From positions 1 to 64,000 of the forward strand of contig JADJAL010000036.1 in assembly GCA_016704305.1 (NCBI GenBank): a stretch of 64,000 nucleotides of DNA. The letters are read 5' to 3'. Below are positions 9,415-16,632 of the stretch, one piece after another. Position 1 is the stretch's first letter. Every line of letters starts with the position of its first letter. The position numbers and the translations under genes were made by a program. The notes beneath the pieces are model-generated. The model had not been told where the DNA came from and searched no databases. It saw only the letters and a program-made list of their open reading frames with translations. The DNA comes from Haliea sp. (GTDB lineage: Bacteria > Pseudomonadota > Gammaproteobacteria > Pseudomonadales > Halieaceae).

Positions 9415-10294
9415 CGGGTCAGGCGCGCACCGGAGGGGTGGTTGGAGCCGTGCACCTGGGTGTGGCAGTTCAGGCAGTTCTTGCCCAACAGGTTCTGGTT
9501 GGCGGAGCCGCCGGCCAGTCCTTCACCGCCATACGGTACGCTGGGGTGGAATGCGGCCGCGTGGCATTGCTGGCAAAGCGCCGGCCCCTGGCGGTGAGCA
9601 GAGGTTCGTGGACCGAGCCGTGGGGACGATGGCACAGGGAGCAGTCTTCCGCCGCTGGCGGGTGTTCCCACAGGAACGGCCCGCGCTTGTCCTGGTGGCA
9701 GCTGAAGCAGTTGTCGTTCAGCGTCACCTCGCGCAGCGAGGCGTCACCGAAACCGCCGTGGGGGTTGTGGCAATCGACGCAGTCTGTCTTGCCCTCGATG
9801 ATCGGATGGCGCGACGGCAGTTGCAATTCGGCGCGCACCTGCGTGTGGCAGTCGAGGCATAAAGCCTGCGCCGCCTGACCTTCCAATACCGGATCCTGCC
9901 GCGTGTGCGATTGATGGCAGTCGCTGCAGGCCAGGTTCTCCTGCTGGTGGGCACTGCCCACCCAATGCATCTGTTCCTGGTTGTCGTGGCAACCCTGGCA
10001 GCTGCCGTTGCGGGTCTCCACGTCGGACGTCCACAGCGGACCGAAGCTGATATCCACCGGTTTTTTCTTGCCGCGCATATCGTGTTGTTCGCTGGGCCCA
10101 TGACAGGCCGTGCAGGCGTTCGCGCCACCGCCGTTCAGTGAGCCGTGCACCGTATTGAACACCAGGTGCACCGCGGAATCGCCGTCCGCTGCGTGGCAGT
10201 CGAGGCAGCCTGGCTCATCTTCCGCCCACGCGGCGGTGCTCGTCAGCAGTACGCTGCACAGAAAAATGATGGCCCTGAATGTGCTTCCCGTCAT
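9411..10294 (-). pseudogene. MtrA/DmsE-like periplasmic decaheme cytochrome, frameshifted
   Basis: This is a periplasmic decaheme c-type cytochrome that would sit inside the MtrB barrel. The first frame (from 10294) has a signal peptide and eight CXXCH sites (CLDCH, CTACH, CQGCH, CSDCH, CLDCH, CVDCH, CFSCH, CSLCH). Near 9588-9597 the frame is lost. The next frame (-1 slip, equal to one missing base) continues with RQGPALCQQCHAAAFHP and CLNCH, giving exactly ten hemes. The second frame ends in a TGA that overlaps the mtrB ATG as ATGA, so it is the true C-terminus. Taken as written, the protein would lose two hemes and gain a 30-residue nonsense tail. A sequencing error and a real mutation cannot be told apart here. 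Confidence 0.88.
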
Positions 10295-10390
10295 TACGCT
10301 GCTTCGTCGTTATTTGAACTTCTTCTGTGCTGCAGTATGTCCCATCGAGGGCCAATGTTGCACCCAACCTCTGGCATCACAGCTGCCCTG

Positions 10391-10404
10391 TTGATCCAGA
10401 TCAA
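10391..10404. promoter_or_regulatory. FNR-type box upstream of mtrA-like gene
   Basis: TTGATCCAGATCAA is a perfect match to the FNR consensus TTGAT-N4-ATCAA. It is centred about 103 bases upstream of the mtrA-like start codon, in the 127-base gap after the napC-like gene. FNR/Anr is the oxygen-sensing Fe-S activator of anaerobic respiration, so induction under low oxygen is the natural reading. No strong -10 element was located at the ideal -41.5 spacing. Confidence 0.7.
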
Positions 10405-10421
10405 TACTTCCGACTGCTTGC

Positions 10422-10984
10422 TCAGTCGCCGGGGTGTGCGATACCGGCGTGGCAGTCGATGCAGGATTTGCCCTCCATACGCTCTGGCCTATGAGAACGC
10501 TGTGCCATTTTGCCCTGCAGCTCGGGCCGCATGCGCTCCACTGTGTGGCAATCGCGGCACTCCTGTGAATTGTTGGCCTGCAGGCGTGCGATCTCCCGCG
10601 CCTTCATCGCAGGAAGGTGCGCCGCGTATTTCTCGGGCGTATCAATGATGCCGGTGAAGTGGCCCCAGACTTCCCTGGCGGCTTCCGCCTTGCGAATCAT
10701 CTTGGGCACGAATGCTTTCGGCAGGTGGCAGTCGGAGCAGGTGGCGGTCACGCCGGTGCGATTGCTGAAGTGGGGGCGTTGGTCATTTGTGCATAGGGGG
10801 TGTCTTTCATCTCATGGCAACTGATGCAAAATTCCTCGGTGCTGGTGGCGTGCAGGGTGGTGTCGAAGGCGATGACGCCAACCACGCCGAGCACGATGCC
10901 AAGTGCCACCAGAGTGAGAACGGAGAGTGAGGCCGAGGGGCGGCGCAATCGGTCCAGCCATCGCTTGCGGGGGGATTCTGTCAT
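10422..10984 (-). pseudogene. NapC/NirT/CymA-like tetraheme quinol dehydrogenase, frameshifted
   Basis: This is a membrane-anchored tetraheme cytochrome that would oxidise quinol and feed electrons to the periplasmic decaheme protein. The first frame (10748-10984) gives an N-terminal membrane anchor (residues 18-40) and heme site CISCHEMKDTPY; the second frame (10422-10751) gives CSDCH, CRDCH and CIDCH. The break is at a five-base homopolymer (10772-10776). Adding one base restores the typical NapC passage APHFSNRTGV leading into CSDCH, and a normal ~187-residue protein with four hemes. As written it stops after 78 residues. It lies directly upstream of the mtrA-like gene, the position of cymA-like genes in other Mtr loci. 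Confidence 0.87.
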
Positions 10985-11023
10985 GCAAGTTCTCTTTATG
11001 CGTGTATCGATGAAACCTGACCG

Positions 11024-11069
11024 ATAATACTAGCGTACTGTGACGAATACGTTATCTGATCCAGATCAA
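11024..11069 (-). promoter_or_regulatory. Predicted FNR-dependent promoter of napC-like gene
   Basis: CTGATCCAGATCAA (11056-11069) matches the FNR consensus at 9 of 10 conserved positions and shares its 13-base core with the box at 10391. On the minus strand a TAGTAT -10-like hexamer (11032 to 11027) follows, placing the box centre about 41.5 bases from the predicted transcription start near 11021. This is class II FNR geometry. The box overlaps the stop codon of the prenyltransferase gene. Confidence 0.65.
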
Positions 11070-12058
11070 AACAGCAGTGTATCCAATAGTACCCCGCCGA
11101 GAAAAAGCGTGGTAAAGCGCCTTGTGTGGCTGAAGGCATAGGCGGAAAACCACAATGGCCAGACGTTCTCGGGAAACACCTCGGGCGGAACCGGTGGCTT
11201 GGTATGCCCGAGTATACGGAACAGGGCGGGTAGTGAATGTGCGTTAGCCAACACAAGCAGCAGCGGCCAGTGGAAACTGCCTGCCAGCACCAGGGCGATG
11301 CACAGCGCGTACTGCGCGCAAACCATGCCGGCAATCGACAGTCGGGCGGTGCGTTCGCCGATGAGCACTGGCAATGTATTCACGCCCTTGCGTTTGTCCG
11401 CTTCCAGTTTGTCGGTGTGCTTGCCGAACAGCACAGTGGTTGGCCCCAGTGCAAACACCACGCTGAGCCAGGCCACGTCGGCGCTCCAGTTACCTGCTTG
11501 CACATAGTAGGTGCCACCCACCATCAGCGGGCCCCACACCAGCAGCACGGCGGGTTCACCCAGGCCGTAGTACTTCAGCGGCCACGTGTAGAACAGCACG
11601 AAGAATGCGCCGGCCAGCATCAGGTCCAGCGTGAGGCCCGCGCGCTGCATGATCAACCAGCCACCGAGTAGCAGCGCGATGCCGGCTGTTACGCCCACAT
11701 AGCGCCAGAACTGGCGCTCGTTCATCAGGCCATCTTCCAGCACGTGTACGCCATACTGGTTGCGATAGTAGTTATCCTTGTCGATACCGCGGCGCGAGTC
11801 GGTGTAGTCATTCAGCAGGTTGTTGGTCGCGTGGGCAAACATCAGGCCCAGCACCGTGGCGAGCCACAGGTCCCACTGGAAGTGCCCCGCCCGCCACGCC
11901 ATCAATCCACCCAGAGCGGCGGCGGTAAAGGTCATGAACAGCACGGAAGCGCGACAGGCGATCAGCCACTTTGCCACCGGGTCCAGCAACTGCCACTCGC
12001 TGTGCGACAGCTTGGGCATCTGCGCCAGCGCGCGCCCCCACATCCTCACGTCAATCAT
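11066..12058 (-). CDS. UbiA-superfamily prenyltransferase (MenA-like)
   Basis: This is a 330-residue integral membrane protein with about nine hydrophobic helices and the two Asp-rich motifs of UbiA enzymes: NDYTDSRRGID (residues 83-93) and HTDKLEADKRKGVNTL (about 215-230). The D-Y-x-x-G-x-D arrangement of motif 1 and KRKG-x-x-TLPVLIG in motif 2 resemble MenA (1,4-dihydroxy-2-naphthoate prenyltransferase) more than UbiA. This suggests attachment of an isoprenoid tail to an aromatic acceptor, perhaps a low-potential quinone. It directly precedes the napC-like quinol dehydrogenase gene on the same strand, so it may tailor the quinone pool for electron export. The substrate is not proven. Confidence 0.82.
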   Translation of the reverse strand: MIDVRMWGRALAQMPKLSHSEWQLLDPVAKWLIACRASVLFMTFTAAALGGLMAWRAGHFQWDLWLATVLGLMFAHATNNLLNDYTDSRRGIDKDNYYRNQYGVHVLEDGLMNERQFWRYVGVTAGIALLLGGWLIMQRAGLTLDLMLAGAFFVLFYTWPLKYYGLGEPAVLLVWGPLMVGGTYYVQAGNWSADVAWLSVVFALGPTTVLFGKHTDKLEADKRKGVNTLPVLIGERTARLSIAGMVCAQYALCIALVLAGSFHWPLLLVLANAHSLPALFRILGHTKPPVPPEVFPENVWPLWFSAYAFSHTRRFTTLFLGGVLLDTLLF

Positions 12059-12247
12059 CTTGCCCCTGGCTCAACAACTCTCTCGCTCTACTGTCGAGGA
12101 AAGTGTCTGCAAAGTAAACTGATCTGGCCTGTCAGTGATGGACATCCTGTGCGGCGACCTCTATAACTGCGTGGGCAAGCGAGCCACGCGAGGGTGCAAC
12201 TGCCAACGGCATAACCCTCGATTACTGGAACATTGACGGAGTACACG

Positions 12248-12529
12248 ATGAGCGACAAGACAGAAGATACCGGTGTTATCGAGGCGCTGCTGGCGCGGCT
12301 TAACGAATACCGCCTGCCCCGGTTGCTGGAACTGAAGGAACGCGTTGATCGCGGCGAGACGATCACCGACAACGATCTGCAACTGCTCGAACGGGTGCTG
12401 GAGGATGGCCGCGAGGTCCAGCCCCTGATTGACAGGAACCCCGAGGTGCAGCCTATCTATGCCCAGATGACGACGCTGTACGCTGAGATCACCGCGAAGG
12501 CCGTGCAGAACGAACAGAAGGCGACATGA
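12248..12529 (+). CDS. Small acidic hypothetical protein
   Basis: This 93-residue soluble protein is highly charged, helical and coiled-coil-like (ALLARLNEYRLPRLLELKERV, then repeated E/D-rich helices). It has no signal peptide and I do not recognise a family. The ATG at 12248 has a GGAG site six bases upstream; the longer frame from a TTG at 12233 has none. The 3' end overlaps the convergent hydrolase gene by 41 bases, so both ends cannot be freely expressed without opposing transcription. The function is unknown. Confidence 0.65.
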   Translation: MSDKTEDTGVIEALLARLNEYRLPRLLELKERVDRGETITDNDLQLLERVLEDGREVQPLIDRNPEVQPIYAQMTTLYAEITAKAVQNEQKAT

Positions 12530-13850
12530 CAACAGCGCGGTCATTACCGAGCCACTCCATAAGCTGATCCATCACGCGCCTGTCATGCAGCATCGCCAGA
12601 TGTCCCAGGTTGTAGAAAATCCTGGTATGGTCCTGCGGAAATTCCAGCTCAAAGGCCGGGCTTTTATGCCTGCCAGTCGCGCTCGATGGGTGCACCAGGC
12701 CATCGCCCAGCAACCGTCCGATCCGCTGGCCTGAGCGCTTCGATAATGTGGCCGCGATCGCATAGTGTTGGACGCCACCAGGCAATGGCGTGGACTGTCG
12801 CTTGTCCGTGTGGTCTTCGTGTTCGTCGTGTTGCTGCCAGTCTTCGTCCCGCACATTGCCATGGCGCAGGTCGGTAATGCCGGCGCTGCGCACCCGCCCG
12901 AGTGCCGACAGCGGCGCAGTGTACGGGCTGTACGTCAGGCTCTTCTGTAGCCAGAAACCACCGCGTTCCATCACGGCGCCATGGTGTGGCGTCCCGACAT
13001 AAACCGCCTTGTCGACCTTGTCCAGCCACGCGTGGCCCTCTTCCTTTGCGATGTGCATCGCGCTGCGCGTGAGCAGCCCGCCCATGCTGAACCCGATGAA
13101 GGTGATCGATTCGACTGGAACCGGCCACGCATCCAGCAAGCCGGTGAGCTGCGCGCAGAACTCGCGCGCATTGGTCGAGACATGGCGGCCGGAGTTGTAC
13201 AGGACGTAGACCGGCGTGTAGCCGCTGTGCTGCGCCAGTGCCTCGGCGTGGTTGTGCTGGTGAGACGTCCATTCGCGGTCGTTCATGCTCAGGCCGTGTG
13301 CCAGGATCAGCAGCTTTCCACCAGGCGTAAACCCTTGATCCGAAAGCGCTGTCGGTTGCGGGTGAATCTCGACGGGGCGTTTGTCCACCTCGAACAGGTT
13401 GGCGAAGGGAATCCGTCGTTCACTTGCTCGGTCCTCGCTGGTGTGTTCCGCAGCGGCCAATGTTGCAGGTGTTGCCAGAGGCGGCAGCAGAACGCGCAGT
13501 CGCATCCGAATGGCGAGTGGGTTGCCAGTGCGTGCCAGATGGTCGCCGCAGACCCCGTTCAGCGCCGCGATGACTGCCTCGCGGTGAGGGCCGGGTGGCC
13601 AGGCGCGGTCGAGGCCTGGCGAGACATGTTCGAGTACCCAGTTGGACGTGCGGCGCGTCGCGGAATTTATCCTGCGTATCGATTCATGGACGAGGCCGGC
13701 AATGCCCCGCGCCGGTCCCTCCGGTGCCTCGCCCAAGGGCCAGGGCGTGGCGGAGATGTTGCGGTACATGCCCTCGACGATGTGCGTCACTGCATCCGTC
13801 ACGTCAAATACCAGATTCGCGCTACCGCGCAGCGTCTTGCCTGTTTCCAT
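12489..13850 (-). CDS. Alpha/beta hydrolase, lipase-like (PGAP1/triacylglycerol lipase type)
   Basis: This is a 453-residue cytosolic alpha/beta hydrolase. The oxyanion HG motif AHGLSMND lies at 184-191 and the nucleophile elbow GFSMGG at 253-258 (Ser255). The segment VYVGTPHHGA after it is typical of PGAP1/DUF676-like lipases. A C-terminal His in NLGHLAMLHDRRVM is the probable catalytic base. The first ~170 residues form a separate helical domain with no recognisable signal peptide, as in esterases linked to polyhydroxyalkanoate or wax metabolism. The substrate is likely a long-chain ester, by family only. Convergent overlap with the small plus-strand gene affects only the 3' end. Confidence 0.82.
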   Translation of the reverse strand: METGKTLRGSANLVFDVTDAVTHIVEGMYRNISATPWPLGEAPEGPARGIAGLVHESIRRINSATRRTSNWVLEHVSPGLDRAWPPGPHREAVIAALNGVCGDHLARTGNPLAIRMRLRVLLPPLATPATLAAAEHTSEDRASERRIPFANLFEVDKRPVEIHPQPTALSDQGFTPGGKLLILAHGLSMNDREWTSHQHNHAEALAQHSGYTPVYVLYNSGRHVSTNAREFCAQLTGLLDAWPVPVESITFIGFSMGGLLTRSAMHIAKEEGHAWLDKVDKAVYVGTPHHGAVMERGGFWLQKSLTYSPYTAPLSALGRVRSAGITDLRHGNVRDEDWQQHDEHEDHTDKRQSTPLPGGVQHYAIAATLSKRSGQRIGRLLGDGLVHPSSATGRHKSPAFELEFPQDHTRIFYNLGHLAMLHDRRVMDQLMEWLGNDRAVVMSPSVRSARPSR

Positions 13851-14004
13851 AATGGGAACTCCCCAATTTGCGATCAGTCACCCGGCGCCGTCTCTGGTTT
13901 GCGGTGACGGTGGTTTGCGGTGACTGTGGTTGGTAGTCTCCTCCTCGGATGCTTTGCTGTAAACTGCTGCCCATTGCGTTCGATCAATGAAAGGAGTGAT
14001 AAGC

Positions 14005-14304
14005 ATGGCCTATAGACGTATTTCGATTGATGAAGCCAAGGCACTGGTTGACGCGGGAGGCGTGACGATCGGCGATGTGCGTGATGCCGATTCCTTTAGC
14101 GCCGCGTGTATCGAGAATGCGATTAATGTCGCGCATGAAACCATGGACGAATTCCTGGCAGTCACCGACAAAAACAAGCCCCTCCTGCTCTACTGTTACC
14201 ACGGCAACTCCAGCCAGGGTGCGGCGAATTATTTTTCCGAGCTGGGATTCGTCGAGATTTACAGCATGGACGGCGGCTTCGAGGCCTGGCGGCAGAAATA
14301 CTGA
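14005..14304 (+). CDS. glpE: Thiosulfate sulfurtransferase GlpE
   Basis: This is a 99-residue single-domain rhodanese that transfers sulfane sulfur from thiosulfate to cyanide or thioredoxin. The active-site loop is CYHGNSSQG with catalytic Cys64, identical in style to Escherichia coli GlpE (about 108 residues). The rhodanese start motif ISIDEAKALVDAGGVTIGDVRD is present. The ATG at 14005 follows an AAGGAG site at a spacing of nine; the longer frame from 13987 would include the ribosome site. It is 30 bases upstream of the P450 gene. Sulfur handling fits the nearby sulfate uptake operon only loosely. Confidence 0.93.
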   Translation: MAYRRISIDEAKALVDAGGVTIGDVRDADSFSAACIENAINVAHETMDEFLAVTDKNKPLLLYCYHGNSSQGAANYFSELGFVEIYSMDGGFEAWRQKY

Positions 14305-14334
14305 GCCGCTGCGACACTGCGCGAGGCACCGCAG

Positions 14335-15717
14335 GTGAGCGCGAATCATAGCCAGGCATACCTGGTCACGCCCAAGCCACCCATCGTTCGCGATGAACTG
14401 GCGCATATCGGTGCCGGACTGCGCTTTGCGCAAAGCCCGACCAACTTCCTGGCGCAGATGCGACAGGAGTACGGCGACACCTTTCTGGTGGATGTCTTCG
14501 GCTATAAGCTGTTCTGTGTTTTTTCTGCTGCGGGATTAAAGAGCCTTTACGCGGCAGCGGAGGACGCGGCCAGTTTTGGCATGGCCACCTTCGACATGCT
14601 GGGTTTTAAAACGCCGCTCGAAATCTTCATGGATGCGGATATTGACCTGTTCTACGAATTGCTGGTGCCGGATAAGGTGGCTGCGTATGTGACGGACTTC
14701 GCCGAGGTGGTGGCGCAGGTCATCGCGGAGTGGGGCGATGCGGGCGAGCTCAACGTATTCGACGCGATCCGCACGCTGGAGCAGCGCGTCGGTTTCAAAG
14801 TGTGGATGGGCGAGGAAGCGACGCGGGACGGCGTCTGGCAGCAGTTCAAGACGCACTTCGATGTGCTGTCGCAGGAAAACGCGTTTGTCAGCCCGCAGCT
14901 GACGCTGGAGACACTGACCTCCGGCAAGGCCAGGGAAAAGCACGCCGTCGCCGGGATCATGGCATTGGTGGCTGGCATCGTCGCGCGCCGTGAAAGTGAG
15001 AACGACTGGCCCGAGGACAATTTCACGTTCCTGTACCACCGCTTCCGGTCGGATGATGCGCAGGTCACGCTGCGCAAATTGACGCACAACATCATCAACG
15101 CCAACCAGGGCTTTCTGTCGAACCTGTACGCCGCGCTCAGTTGGTCGCTGATCAATCTGAAGCAGCATCCGCAGGCGCAGCAGCGCCTGGAGGCTGAACT
15201 GGCGGACACCCGGGCGCGGTATGGCGAGCACTTCCTCACCGCGCAGGAGGCTCTGGACAGCATGCGCTTCTGCGAGCAACTGCTGATGGAGAGCGTGCGA
15301 CTTGCGCAGCGCTCGATCACGCTGCGCAAGGTGATGAAGGAAATACAGTTCGACTGCGGCGATGCGCTGTACACGATACAGCCGGGCGTTTACATCACCA
15401 CGATGCTGTCCGTGATCAACACGCAAACCCCGGAACTCGCCCGCTTTGATCCGGACCACTACCAGGGCAGGCGCATCCACCCCGATCTGATCGCGCAGGG
15501 CAAGGAGACCATCAGTACCTTCGGCCACGGCGCGCACGCGTGTCCGGCGCAAAAGTTTTCGCACAATATGTGCAAGGTGCTGCTGGCGCAGTTGCTGGAA
15601 AACTTTGACTTTGATGCGCTCGATGTCGCCGCCCTGCCGAGCAGTAGCCAGATGGGCGGTGTTGCGCGCGCGGCCACGGATGTCGTGCTGCCGTATCGCC
15701 GGAAATCGCGCGCTTAA
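14335..15717 (+). CDS. Cytochrome P450 with atypical I-helix
   Basis: This 460-residue heme-thiolate enzyme is cytoplasmic, with no membrane anchor. The ExxR of helix K is E319-S-V-R322 and the heme-ligand loop is FGHGAHACPAQKF with Cys403. The C-P-A instead of C-x-G after the ligand, and an I-helix stretch NANQGFLSN (255-263) that lacks the usual acid-Thr oxygen-activation pair, set it apart from typical monooxygenases and recall isomerase or peroxygenase-like P450s. The start is a GTG with GAGG nine bases upstream. No ferredoxin or reductase gene is adjacent. The substrate is unknown. Confidence 0.88.
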   Translation: MSANHSQAYLVTPKPPIVRDELAHIGAGLRFAQSPTNFLAQMRQEYGDTFLVDVFGYKLFCVFSAAGLKSLYAAAEDAASFGMATFDMLGFKTPLEIFMDADIDLFYELLVPDKVAAYVTDFAEVVAQVIAEWGDAGELNVFDAIRTLEQRVGFKVWMGEEATRDGVWQQFKTHFDVLSQENAFVSPQLTLETLTSGKAREKHAVAGIMALVAGIVARRESENDWPEDNFTFLYHRFRSDDAQVTLRKLTHNIINANQGFLSNLYAALSWSLINLKQHPQAQQRLEAELADTRARYGEHFLTAQEALDSMRFCEQLLMESVRLAQRSITLRKVMKEIQFDCGDALYTIQPGVYITTMLSVINTQTPELARFDPDHYQGRRIHPDLIAQGKETISTFGHGAHACPAQKFSHNMCKVLLAQLLENFDFDALDVAALPSSSQMGGVARAATDVVLPYRRKSRA

Positions 15718-16005
15718 AACCTGCTGCGCTCACGGTAACCGGTAATCATCAGGGCGACCATTGTGGCTGCCTGGAGTAGCGCCGAATCCTCGGGATTCGA
15801 CGCTCAGAGCATCCCTTTTTGGTTAGGAGCAGGACTCAATGCAACGGGCGCTATCCCAAAGAATGCCTGGGTTCGCGGCACTCTCGCCGTTACTCACCTG
15901 ACGCTAGTTGTTATCGTAAGTTACCCACTGTTCTCGAACGATCTGATCTAGATCGGTCGGATGTTGAGTGCCAGACATGTATTTTAACGGGGCTCTAGAA
16001 TGCCC

Positions 16006-16392
16006 CTACCCTAGAAGTTTCATCGCAGCGCCGATCAGTCCCCCTACAAGCAGGATGAGTGCGGGGAAAAAACTTAACACAAATCCGAGTGATCGCGCCT
16101 TGGGATCAGCCACATAACCTCGAAAGTACAGGAATCGGCCAACGATAAAAACCACACCCAACCCAGCTGCAACTTCGGCACTGACATAGCGCCCAAACAT
16201 CCACATCCCGGGAATGAACAACATCAAAACCTCGAGCGTATTTTGCTGGACCCGGTAATAGCGTTCGAAAATCGGATCGCCTGATACTGCGGGCGCACTG
16301 ACCCCGTATTTTCCACGCGCCCAACCCACAAGCATGCCGAATACCGAGTACTCAACGAGTGCCAGTGCAATGACTACTGTGACCAGTTCCAT
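16006..16392 (-). CDS. MAPEG family membrane protein
   Basis: This is a protein of about 128 residues with four transmembrane helices that matches the MAPEG superfamily (membrane-associated proteins in eicosanoid and glutathione metabolism). The conserved core is FERYYRVQQNTLEVLMLFIPGMW (around residues 43-65), containing the R-x-x-x-N-x-x-E pattern, followed by the late FLYFRGYVADPKARSLGF helix. The second Met (16392) has AAGGAG six bases upstream; the first Met (16398) would sit directly on that site, so 16392 was chosen. Bacterial members may conjugate glutathione to lipophilic compounds; this one's activity is unknown. Confidence 0.85.
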   Translation of the reverse strand: MELVTVVIALALVEYSVFGMLVGWARGKYGVSAPAVSGDPIFERYYRVQQNTLEVLMLFIPGMWMFGRYVSAEVAAGLGVVFIVGRFLYFRGYVADPKARSLGFVLSFFPALILLVGGLIGAAMKLLG

Positions 16393-16632
16393 ATTCATCT
16401 CCTTAAAATGGGATCTATACTGGCATCACTCATCAAACGGCGCCAACAAGTATTTGGCGGATAGACAGTGTGTCGCGAGAAGATTCGCGGCATCGTGCCG
16501 TCGATCAGAAACTGGGCAGCTGCGGCCACCAACCCGCAAACACTTCATTAAACTGAAACTCTCCCTGAAACCGCTTGTCGTCCGTCCCCGCTTCGGCGGG
16601 ATCGAATGCGAGGCGCGGATCCATCCACTCCT

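Noticed and set aside
12981..13907. 308-codon plus-strand frame opposite the lipase-like gene
   Set aside because: Arg/Gln/His-rich antisense shadow; the minus strand carries the catalytic motifs.
15763..15951. 62-codon plus-strand ORF between P450 and MAPEG genes
   Set aside because: GTG start without ribosome site, no family text and only one weak hydrophobic segment; could be real but not supported.
15941..15958. CTGATCTAGATCGG resembling an FNR box
   Set aside because: Three mismatches in the conserved half-sites, and it lies at the 3' end of the convergent MAPEG gene, not before any start.
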